NCBI RefSeq assembly: GCF_964019385.1
Contig: NC_088643.1
Coordinates: forward strand, 47,065,550 to 47,129,549
Reading direction: 5' to 3'
Length of the DNA: 64,000 nt
Origin: Sycon ciliatum
Lineage: Eukaryota; Porifera; Calcarea; Leucosolenida; Sycettidae
Shown here: positions 1-8,566 of the stretch, piece by piece
Layout of the letters: each line of letters starts with the position of its first letter
How positions within the stretch are numbered: the first letter of the stretch is position 1
Made by a program: the position numbers and the translations under genes
Notes under the pieces: generated by a model
Told to the model about the DNA's origin: nothing
What the model saw: the letters and a program-made list of their open reading frames with translations, nothing else
Database searches by the model: none

Positions 1-141
1 AGTGTAGCCTTATTTCAATACCCAAAAATCTGTACATACTGGAAAAGATGGGCCTTGCCCAAAAATTCGAATCTTTTTTCTTTTAGCGATTGGTGTAGGC
101 CAGAGACCGTTTGGAGAGACAGAGTGTGGTGAAGATGTATG

Positions 142-594
142 TGTTCGGTCCTCCACCTTCTTCCATCATACGATTAGTAATATTACTACATGTATTAATA
201 GGTCGCGGCACTGAGTTATGTCTTGTCTCATGCCATCTGTGCATACGCGGTTCGGGCACACCCGCGTGCTCGGGGCTCGCGCGAACTGAACCATGTGAAC
301 CGTGAGCAGTACTTTCATCCATATTTGCATGCAACCTGCCCTTATTCATACATGTACTGATAGTGTAGTCAGTGCTGGTGTTAGTTTTCTGTTTCGCAAG
401 TGGAGACAAGTAGTTGTAGTTTGTTTTCCTCTGCTCGAATGATGTGTTTGTTCTTGCAATAAGTCCTTCCGAATAATACCTTTCTCCTTGTCTGAGTCCT
501 GTTCCATCGTGTCTGTTGTGAGAGTCAAGTGACTTTATTAGTGAGGGTTGTGACAGCCCGGACAGCACGAGATTACGAGTCCAGTGATCCGACA
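142..594 (+). repeat. 5' LTR of BEL element
   Basis: This 453-bp long terminal repeat starts TGTTCGGTCC and ends GATCCGACA. It matches 7831-8283 over its whole length as far as I can align by eye. Translated stretches within it, including one antisense to the LTR, look like chance open frames. Confidence 0.96.
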
Positions 595-597
595 TTC

Positions 598-615
598 TGG
601 TCCTTCGAGCCGGAT
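598..615 (+). promoter_or_regulatory. Primer-binding site, matches tRNA-Tyr 3' end
   Basis: TGGTCCTTCGAGCCGGAT lies 3 bases after the LTR. Its complement ends in CGAAGGACCA, the expected 3' end of an animal tRNA-Tyr whose acceptor stem starts CCTTCGA. Minus-strand cDNA synthesis would be primed here. The tRNA assignment is from remembered animal tRNA sequences, not from a tRNA in this window. Confidence 0.8.
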
Positions 616-635
616 CCTGTTGCGATTCGTCAGGT

Positions 636-1611
636 ATGGACACATCGGAACATCAGACATCAGAAGTGGACGACGGAGCGAGCGTTGCTTCTCCTCGTGA
701 GGAAGCTGCTGCTGCCGCCGCCGCTGAGGACACGCTCGGAGAGTCAAGACATTCGAGTGATGTTTCGGTTCTCGAGAAGCTCGTGAGAGATCGAAGCAAA
801 TTGAAGAGCAGTTTCACCAGAGTGGCTGGCGAGTTGCAGCGGGAGTTTGCTAAAAGAGCACCAAGTCTGCGGTACCTAGCTAGAGATTTACAAGAAGCTG
901 AGCAACTAGATCAAGAGATTCGGGAGCTGGTTACCAGACACAGGGAAATCTTGGAGTCAAGAGATGACGACCGGGAACTGCTAAAACTAGATGGTTGGGA
1001 CAGGGCGTACAGGACGCAGCGATCCTTCCTCTCCGATGTAAGCTCATACGTAGAGCGTGAGGAAAGGATGCAGGCTTCAACACGTAGTCCCTCCGTTGGT
1101 GTTGGCAGAAGCAGTTCCAGGTCAAACTCGAGAGGCACCCTGGACTTGGATGCCACGGAACAAATGTTGATGGTAGCAGAACGTGCGCCGAATTCTGATA
1201 TCCCTGGTGCCATTGGTCACACTTCGTTGCAGATGAGCAACAAGAGTCCTGTCACTGCAAGTGCTCCTGAAGTCCATGAAAGCAGTCTGGATGGCGTGCC
1301 TGCTGGCAATGCTGGTCATTCATCAAGTGGTGCTGGGCACCCAGCCATGCAGACTGTAAGTTCTAGTCTTGCTATTATGAGTGGCAGAAGATCAATGCCT
1401 GTGCTTGGTAGGACAACCCCTTCTTTGTCACCTCTACAAGTCAATAGGCCAGGTAGTGTATTGGGTACACTCACTGCATCCAGTAAGTTGGCTGGTACTA
1501 CTACTAGTAGAAGTCAAGCAAGTGTGACCACCAGGTCAAGGGCACCTCAACTGGCTCTGGGTGTGGGTACACAAAGTGTGAGTGCTGTGCAAGTTGCTCA
1601 ACAGCATCAAG
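636..1611 (+). CDS. gag: BEL gag N-terminal part (interrupted ORF)
   Basis: The frame opens with ATG at 636, 20 bases after the primer-binding site. The first ~120 residues are charged and probably coiled coil (around EKLVRDRSKLKSSF and LQEAEQLDQEIREL). They are followed by a Ser/Thr/Pro-rich low-complexity region. The frame stays open to 1736, but the last ~41 codons come from an inserted DNA element starting near 1613, so the genuine gag reading ends about there. It continues in the same frame at 2246 on the far side of the insert. The function is assumed from position: the N-terminal part of the particle protein. Confidence 0.85.
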
Positions 1612-1612
1612 T

Positions 1613-2245
1613 AGGGATGTCAGCGAACGCACTGCGCAGGCCTCTGCGCATGCATTGCGTCATCGATTTTTTGAACGTGATCGCGGCCGACAGAGAAAAC
1701 ATGGCCGCGGTCTGTTTGCACCGCTGGGAGTCGTAAAATTACTGTTCTTCTGTCCCCGCGACCATTCAAATCATACACGATACAGGAGGACCCACGAGCT
1801 CACCACGTTCTCCCCGGTCGATTTCTCTGAAAGTTTGCACATCGTGAAACACCAGTATGAGAGGTGTTCAGGCCAATTTTCAAGGGATTACCCTGGTTGG
1901 ATCGTTCCAAAATCGGACTTGCATTTCTCGCTCGAGGCCATTTCTTGCGCGATGGAAGCGCTCTGCCCTGGTGAGTAACCAGCGTCGCGCTTGGTAGAGA
2001 GTTGCTGCAATCAGCTCCCTGATGTCTTCGCTGCCATTGTCAGAAGCGATGGACCCTGAATTTGTTTGAGAGTCTCTGGATGCTACATTTCCTCAGCCTA
2101 GTTTTCAGCCATTCCGTGCATCTTCTTCGCACGATTTATTTTGCAAAAAAATGAAAGGGTTCATGAGTTTTTTTGTCGGCCGCGCGTAGATGGGCCAGGC
2201 TCACCTGCGCAGATGGGCTGCGCAGTGCGTTCGCTGATATCCCTA
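1613..2245. mobile_element. TIR DNA element inserted in BEL gag
   Basis: About 632 bp are bounded by ~27-bp inverted repeats: the left end reads AGGGATGTCAGCGAACGCAC and the right end reads as its complement with one mismatch near the tip. The flanks carry the direct repeat CATCAAGT(A) at 1605-1613 and 2246-2254, an 8-9 bp target duplication. The inside has no transposase and only short chance open frames, so this is a non-autonomous element. An 8-bp duplication would suit hAT; 9 bp would suit Mutator- or Merlin-like elements. I cannot choose between them. Confidence 0.88.
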
Positions 2246-5200
2246 CATCAAGTATTAGTTTCTGCTGTGAACAGTGGCAGTGTACCGTCAGTACCTGTGC
2301 CAGTGGCAGCTCCCTGTGCTCCACCAGTGCTAATGTCCGCACCCACAGCCACCATGCAGCTACCAACAGTGCATCAATCGGTAGCCACAGTTAGCAACAC
2401 TGTGCCTTTTCCAAGTTATTGGTCAGGCCAGCAAGCATGCACCCAGGCGATGCCACCACTGCAGCCTGCGCTGCTGCAGCAGCCACAGCCGCAGACAGCT
2501 GCACCTATTATTTCAAAACTGCCAATTTTCAATCCAGCAGCTGGACAGCTCAATCCATGGGCCTCATCGTTCAAGCCCATAAGTAGGCCAGCAGTGACCC
2601 TGCCTGTAACAGCACCAGTAACTGTTCAGTCGACACAGCTTCCACCATCCTACAAGCCGCCCACCATGCCGGTAGTAATAGAGCAAACTGTGAAGCCCAT
2701 GGAACTGCCTAAGTTCAGCGGACTGGACCAGGACTACATTCCGTGGCGCCAAAGGTTCATCCGCGTCATCCATGAAAATCCCCGGTACACGAGCGATCAC
2801 AAACTCGCGAGGCTGCGTGAGGCAGTGGATGGAGGCCGTGCTGCGGAGATTGTGAGAGGGATTCTGGATGGCCCGGACGCCTACAGCCATGTATGGACCG
2901 AGCTCGATGCTTGGTATGGTGGTAGCGACAGGCTAATAGAGCACCAGATTCGGGATGTAGTGAGTCAAGCACGTATTACCAGTGACGCAGACTTGAGTGG
3001 GCTGCAACGGTACGCCATCAAGCTCCGTACCACTGTCGCCAACCTCCGAGCAAGTGGTGTGAGTCCTGGAGTAGAGCTGTACATAATGGCGTCTGAGAAG
3101 GTACCCAAGCGTCTCTTGGTAAAGTATTTCGAGAGGCATGGCCAGGTCAATGACGTCTTCACGTTCTCTGCATGGCTGGTGGAGCACGTCCGCACTCTGA
3201 AGCGGGCAGCCGACAGGATTCCCACTGAACGCCCCAAAGACATCAGCAGTCAGGCTACCAGGGAACGATCCACGGCCACACACCGTACGTTTGTTGGGAC
3301 TCATGACGCCGTCAGCAGCGGTGCCAAGGCGTCTTGCAAGAAGTGCAGTGGGCAGCACACCCTAGCCGAATGCAGCAGCTTCAAGGCATTGTCAACTAGC
3401 AAGCGTTGGGATTTGGTGAGGTTGCTCGAGCTGTGTGCGTGTTGCCTGTCATCTGGGCACTGGGCCGCTAGCTGCAGCAAAGACACCTGCAGTAAGTGCA
3501 ACAAGCGGCATCATGGTTTGCTGCATGCTGAGATGAAGGGCCAGACAGGTGCGAGGCGCGGGCGACCCTCGCCAGCTCAGAGGTCTGTCACCAACCATTC
3601 TTCCTCGTCCACAGCCAGCCGTACTGGAGCTGGCTCCATTGGCAACTCTGCTGCGGTGAACGAGAACAGCCTCAGTACGCATGGATGTGGTACCACTGCC
3701 GCATTCATGGTGTTGCAGGCCGACGTCATCGGCGAACATGGCAAGAAGATGAAGGCCACTGTGCTGCTTGACTCCGGATCGTCTTGTAGCTACATAACAG
3801 AGGATGCAGCTCACAAGCTGGAACTTGAAGGCCCGAAGTCACAAGTGGAAACGGCAGTCATCGGCGGCGGCAAGGTGACTGGGCTGAGACAACAGGTCAG
3901 CGTCAGCGTGTGCCGCACTGATGGTGACACTCCGAGCGTCACTGTGCTTGATGCCTGGGTACTGCCAGCAGTCACGGTCAACCTGCCACCAGTCGACTGG
4001 AATGCAGAGAAGAAGCACTGGTCCCACCTCCAGGACATACAGTTCCCCGACTCAGCTGGTCAGAGCATCGACCTACTGATCGGATTGAACGCTGCCAGCC
4101 TTCACACTGCGTATGAGGAGCGGAGTGGCAGTGAGGGAGGTCCGATTGCTCGGCTTACACCGCTGGGGTGGATCTGCTTTGGCCCAACGCCAATCGACGC
4201 TACTGCACCGCAGGCATTCACACTGCATGGCGCCTCCGTATCCAGCGCAGCTCAACTCGACCAAATGGTGGAGAAGTTCTGGAGCCTAGAGGCTGTTGGT
4301 ATGCAGCCTACAACCACGGAGTACCTGAGCCCTGCGGAGAAGCAAGCCGAGGCCGTCACATCCCGCAGCTTGAGTTACAGCGACTGCCGATTCCAGGTTG
4401 CCATTCCGTGGAAGGGTGGCACCAAGCCGAGTGTCCAGTCCAACAAACATCTCGCTTTACACCGTCTGGAATCTCTGCAAAGGGCACTTGACAAGCGGCC
4501 GTCAATCAAGCTGCAGTATACGAAAGTGCTGCAGGCGTACCTGGAAAAAGGATACATTCGACGCGTCTCCGAAGCGGCTGATCTCTCCATCCCTGACCAG
4601 TGGCACCTTCCCCACTTCCCTGTGGTACGGGATGACAAGACGACAACCAAAGTTCGAGTTGTTTTCGATGCAGCTGCCAAGTGCAACGGATATTCGATCA
4701 ATGACCTGATGCATGCAGGGCCTAATCTGATGAACAACCTTGTTCATGTCCTGCTGCGCTTCTGTCTCGAGCCCATTGCGATCGCCGGTGACATTACAGA
4801 GATGTTCCTTCAGGTTCAACTCGCTCCTGAAGACCGCAAGTATCATCGATTCTTGTGGCAGTCGTCACCGGGCACCATCGACACCTTTGAGTTCCTGCGA
4901 CTGGTATTTGGCATCAAAGCCTCGCCATACCTGGCTGGCAGGGCGCTCAAACAAGTGGCAGAGGAGTGCTGTTCGACGGCGGTGCCTGCTGCTAAGGAAG
5001 CTATCGACCACAGCTTCTACGTTGATGATCTGCTCAACTCCCAACCAACTGAGCAACTGGCAATCTCTGTGCGAGCTGATCTGCAGCACACTTTGGCACG
5101 AGGAGGGTTCCATATTCGGAAATGGATCACCAACTCCCCCGCAGTGCTGCAGTCCATTCCTGTTGAACACCGCGCTGTGACAAATACCCGTGACATTGTC

Positions 5201-7723
5201 TCTCACGAGCAGCCACCTGCGTCTCCGAAGACTCTGGGGGTCACATGGGTTGCGGCGCAAGACCAGTTCACGTTCCGCTACCCAGAGCCGGTCGACGTAG
5301 AGTACACCCGGCGAGGTGTGCTCAGCTCCATGGCGCAGCTGTTTGATCCGCGTGGCCAGCTCAGCCCATTTACGATCCGAGCAAAGGTGAACTTCCAGCA
5401 GAGCTGCATCAGCGGGCTGGGGTGGGACGATCCTCTTGGCCACGAACAAGCTGTGAAGTGGAAGCGGTGGTTCAGCGAGTTTGAAGACCTCAGCTCTCTC
5501 AACATTGAACGAAGCTTCAAGACTGCCGACAGCAGGGGAGAGCTGCAGTTGCACACGTTCTGTGATGCATCCGATGCCGCTTATGCCGCTGTGACGTACG
5601 TGCTATCACCGCAGACTGATGGCGCCAACAGAGTGACACTCGCCATGGCAAAGGCCCGACCCTCCCCGGTCCGTCGCAAGTCCATACCCATGCTAGAGCT
5701 TCAAGCCGCTGTGCTTGGCGGTCGGCTGGGTGCCAATGTTGGCGTTGCTCTAAGCATTCCATCGGCCCGCCGGTTCTTCTGGACGGATTCTATGAATGTT
5801 CTTTACTGGGTGAGATCTCCAAGCCGCAAGTTCAAGGTTGAGGTTGGGAACCGGATCTCGGAGATTCAGGAAACCACCAGTAGCCGGCACTGGCAGCACG
5901 TACCTGGTAAACGGAATCCTGCCGACCAAGCCACTCGCGGTCTCTCTGCTGCGCAGCTCGCGATCAATGAAGTCTGGTGGCATGGCCCTGCGTTTCTTGC
6001 TGCTCCGGAATCTGAATGGCCAGCAAAGCAGATTGTCGTTCCCCAGGAGCTGCCAGGACTGACAAAGAAATCCATGTGTGCTAGCTTCGTCGGAAGTTCT
6101 ACTGCTGCAGCACCCACTGATCTTGGTCCAGCCCGGTACTCATCGCTGGACAAGCTGATTCGCATCACAGGCTGGTGCCGTAGGTTTGCTCGCCGTGCGC
6201 GCCGTAAACCACAGCCAGCGGATAGCAGTCAACAGCAGGTCACTGTGGCTACAAAGACTGGGACGCTTGTCATCAACGAACTCTCGGCAGAGGAGCTGCA
6301 ACAAGCGGAGCGTCTCTGGATCAGTCAGGCTCAGCAAGATGCGTATCCAGAAGTGTTCAAACGTGTCCTGGGCAACAAGGAGCTGCTGGGTTCGGATGCG
6401 TTGGTGCAGCTGCGACCTACCATGGATCAGTCTCACTGCATCCCAGTCATGCGGGTCGGTGGTCGACTACAGACGTCCCACCATCTCCCTGGCGAGCTGA
6501 GGAGTCCCACCATCCTGCCCCCAAGGCACCGCGTCACCCAGCTGGTGATTGGACGCGAGGATGACCGCTGTCGCCACTCAGTCGGGCCCAACCACCTCCT
6601 CTCCAATCTGGCCGACAAGTTTTGGATTGTTCGTGGCAAGATGGCTGTGCGTTCCCACCGCCATGCTTGCGTGAAGTGTCGCAGAACCTGGGCTAGGACA
6701 GCCAATCCAGTCATGGGCCAGCTTCCTGTCTTCCGCACAGCACCACCACTGCAAACCTTCTCTCGCGTTGGTATTGACTTTGCCGGCCCGTTCCACACTC
6801 GGCAGGGCAGAGGTCGTACCCAGCTGAAGCGGTATGTATGCGTGTTCAAATGTCTGCAGACAGGCGCCTGCCATCTGGAAGTTGTCAACTCTTTGGATGT
6901 GGACGGCTTCCTCCTATGCTTCACTCGCTTCTGCAAGCGCCGCGGAACTCCTACAGAGATTCTTTCGGACAACGGAACAAACTTTGTTGCCGCCGAGCGA
7001 GAGCTGAGGGAGGCTTGGAGTCAAGCTAGTGAGCAAGCAGGCCAGCGACTCGCTACACAAGGCATCAAATGGCGTTTCAACCCACCGTTGTCGCCCCATT
7101 TTGGTGGCTATTTTGAGTGCCTGGTCAAGGCAATGAAGAAGGCTCTCCAGTCCGTGTTGTACCGTGCTGACTTGACTGATGAGGAGCTCCAGACAGCGCT
7201 AATTCAAGCCGAAGCGTTGCTGAATTCGCGTCCGCTGACTGTCGTTTCAAGCGATGCTGATGACCCGGCCCCCCTGACACCGCTGCACTTTCTTGTTGGC
7301 CATCAAGATGTCTCTGCTGCCCTGGAAGATGTTGCTGATGCAGAACAAGTGGTACACCCACATCGCCGTTGGAAGTATGTTCAGCGGCTGACACGTGACG
7401 TGTGGAGCAGGTGGCTCAAGGAAGTTGTGCCGAAGCTGAATGTGCGCTCCAAATGGCACCGCGGCGAGCAGAATGTCAAAGAAGGTGATGTCATGATTGT
7501 GCTTGAGGAGCACACGCCACGAGCCCGCTGGCCACTCGGGAGAGTGCAAGCTACGTACCCTGGTGAAGATGGTGTAGTGCGCGTGGTGGACATCAAGATC
7601 AACGGCAAGATCTACCGTCGTTCAGTTGGTCACCTTGTGCCGCTGGAGGTACCCGACGCTTCACCCGCAAACGCCATTCGCAGCGTCAACACCGGCATGA
7701 CCATTGGTGACATCACCGAGTGA
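2246..7723 (+). CDS. pol: BEL gag-pol polyprotein, main part
   Basis: The open frame extends from an ATG at 2141 (inside the inserted element) to TGA at 7723, 1860 codons; numbering is from that ATG. The order is: a proline-rich linker; a capsid-like region (~188-350, starts MELPKFSG, as in DUF1759); zinc knuckles with Cys/His from C399; aspartic protease with DSGS at D544; reverse transcriptase with D884 and YVDD at 960-963; RNase H near D1142; a zinc-binding HHCC-like region (~1480-1520); integrase catalytic residues D1546, D1610 and E1659; and a C-terminal DUF5641-like domain (~1770-1850). This protease-RT-RNase H-integrase order with the A17-type protease is diagnostic of BEL/Pao. No stop or frameshift was seen after 2246. 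The original start is the ATG at 636, now separated by the insert. Confidence 0.95.
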   Translation, partial: HQVLVSAVNSGSVPSVPVPVAAPCAPPVLMSAPTATMQLPTVHQSVATVSNTVPFPSYWSGQQACTQAMPPLQPALLQQPQPQTAAPIISKLPIFNPAAGQLNPWASSFKPISRPAVTLPVTAPVTVQSTQLPPSYKPPTMPVVIEQTVKPMELPKFSGLDQDYIPWRQRFIRVIHENPRYTSDHKLARLREAVDGGRAAEIVRGILDGPDAYSHVWTELDAWYGGSDRLIEHQIRDVVSQARITSDADLSGLQRYAIKLRTTVANLRASGVSPGVELYIMASEKVPKRLLVKYFERHGQVNDVFTFSAWLVEHVRTLKRAADRIPTERPKDISSQATRERSTATHRTFVGTHDAVSSGAKASCKKCSGQHTLAECSSFKALSTSKRWDLVRLLELCACCLSSGHWAASCSKDTCSKCNKRHHGLLHAEMKGQTGARRGRPSPAQRSVTNHSSSSTASRTGAGSIGNSAAVNENSLSTHGCGTTAAFMVLQADVIGEHGKKMKATVLLDSGSSCSYITEDAAHKLELEGPKSQVETAVIGGGKVTGLRQQVSVSVCRTDGDTPSVTVLDAWVLPAVTVNLPPVDWNAEKKHWSHLQDIQFPDSAGQSIDLLIGLNAASLHTAYEERSGSEGGPIARLTPLGWICFGPTPIDATAPQAFTLHGASVSSAAQLDQMVEKFWSLEAVGMQPTTTEYLSPAEKQAEAVTSRSLSYSDCRFQVAIPWKGGTKPSVQSNKHLALHRLESLQRALDKRPSIKLQYTKVLQAYLEKGYIRRVSEAADLSIPDQWHLPHFPVVRDDKTTTKVRVVFDAAAKCNGYSINDLMHAGPNLMNNLVHVLLRFCLEPIAIAGDITEMFLQVQLAPEDRKYHRFLWQSSPGTIDTFEFLRLVFGIKASPYLAGRALKQVAEECCSTAVPAAKEAIDHSFYVDDLLNSQPTEQLAISVRADLQHTLARGGFHIRKWITNSPAVLQSIPVEHRAVTNTRDIVSHEQPPASPKTLGVTWVAAQDQFTFRYPEPVDVEYTRRGVLSSMAQLFDPRGQLSPFTIRAKVNFQQSCISGLGWDDPLGHEQAVKWKRWFSEFEDLSSLNIERSFKTADSRGELQLHTFCDASDAAYAAVTYVLSPQTDGANRVTLAMAKARPSPVRRKSIPMLELQAAVLGGRLGANVGVALSIPSARRFFWTDSMNVLYWVRSPSRKFKVEVGNRISEIQETTSSRHWQHVPGKRNPADQATRGLSAAQLAINEVWWHGPAFLAAPESEWPAKQIVVPQELPGLTKKSMCASFVGSSTAAAPTDLGPARYSSLDKLIRITGWCRRFARRARRKPQPADSSQQQVTVATKTGTLVINELSAEELQQAERLWISQAQQDAYPEVFKRVLGNKELLGSDALVQLRPTMDQSHCIPVMRVGGRLQTSHHLPGELRSPTILPPRHRVTQLVIGREDDRCRHSVGPNHLLSNLADKFWIVRGKMAVRSHRHACVKCRRTWARTANPVMGQLPVFRTAPPLQTFSRVGIDFAGPFHTRQGRGRTQLKRYVCVFKCLQTGACHLEVVNSLDVDGFLLCFTRFCKRRGTPTEILSDNGTNFVAAERELREAWSQASEQAGQRLATQGIKWRFNPPLSPHFGGYFECLVKAMKKALQSVLYRADLTDEELQTALIQAEALLNSRPLTVVSSDADDPAPLTPLHFLVGHQDVSAALEDVADAEQVVHPHRRWKYVQRLTRDVWSRWLKEVVPKLNVRSKWHRGEQNVKEGDVMIVLEEHTPRARWPLGRVQATYPGEDGVVRVVDIKINGKIYRRSVGHLVPLEVPDASPANAIRSVNTGMTIGDITE

Positions 7724-7818
7724 TCAGTAATGTGTGTTCCGCTCATGCTTTGCTTTCATCTTCTCACATAAATCTGTGTGTGTAATAGATTCTCACTCAT
7801 AGAAGTTTCTTTTCGTTC

Positions 7819-7828
7819 GAGAGGGAGG
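7819..7828 (+). promoter_or_regulatory. Polypurine tract of BEL element
   Basis: GAGAGGGAGG ends two bases before the right LTR, where plus-strand priming is expected. Confidence 0.75.
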
Positions 7829-7830
7829 TA

Positions 7831-8283
7831 TGTTCGGTCCTCCACCTTCTTCCATCATACGATTAGTAATATTACTACATGTATTAATAGGTCGCGGCAC
7901 TGAGTTATGTCTTGTCTCATGCCATCTGTGCATACGCGGTTCGGGCACACCCGCGTGCTCGGGGCTCGCGCGAACTGAACCATGTGAACCGTGAGCAGTA
8001 CTTTCATCCATATTTGCATGCAACCTGCCCTTATTCATACATGTACTGATAGTGTAGTCAGTGCTGGTGTTAGTTTTCTGTTTCGCAAGTGGAGACAAGT
8101 AGTTGTAGTTTGTTTTCCTCTGCTCGAATGATGTGTTTGTTCTTGCAATAAGTCCTTCCGAATAATACCTTTCTCCTTGTCTGAGTCCTGTTCCATCGTG
8201 TCTGTTGTGAGAGTCAAGTGACTTTATTAGTGAGGGTTGTGACAGCCCGGACAGCACGAGATTACGAGTCCAGTGATCCGACA
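7831..8283 (+). repeat. 3' LTR of BEL element
   Basis: This is the second copy of the 453-bp LTR, starting TGTTCGGTCC and ending GATCCGACA, followed at once by the GTATG target duplication. Confidence 0.96.
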
Positions 8284-8566
8284 GTATGGGTATAGTGGAT
8301 GGCCACAGTGGAGTCTTCGCACCTTGAGAAATCCTGGGAAAGCATGATAAATTAGACTTGCGGTGGGGGACTCTTGCCACATACGAAAGTGAAATTCAAG
8401 TAGACAGCAAAACTCCAGTATTAAAATTAAATTAAAATGTGGATTCAGGTATACTCCCCATGCCGGACGCGTCCTTCCCCACTACCAACACACCGAGTCC
8501 CATCCATGGTGTTTCAAAGAAAACAATAACAGCAATGCAAAAAATATATATCCCTGACTGCCATAC

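Larger units (their letters stand above)
142..8283 (+). mobile_element. Full-length BEL/Pao LTR retrotransposon
   Basis: Two 453-bp direct repeats that I read as identical (142-594 and 7831-8283) begin TG and end CA. The element is flanked by the 5-bp duplication GTATG (137-141 and 8284-8288). A primer-binding site directly follows the left LTR and a purine tract directly precedes the right one. The interior codes for gag and a pol with protease, reverse transcriptase, RNase H and integrase in BEL/Pao style. Identical LTRs imply a recent insertion. It sits downstream of exon 3 of the minus-strand eIF2-gamma gene, in opposite orientation to that gene. A separate DNA element (1613-2245) interrupts its gag region, so the copy is structurally complete but broken. 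Confidence 0.97.

Noticed and set aside
83-643. 186-codon minus-strand frame across the left LTR (and its copy at 7793-8380)
   Set aside because: Antisense to the LTR and duplicated only because the LTR is duplicated; no protein features.
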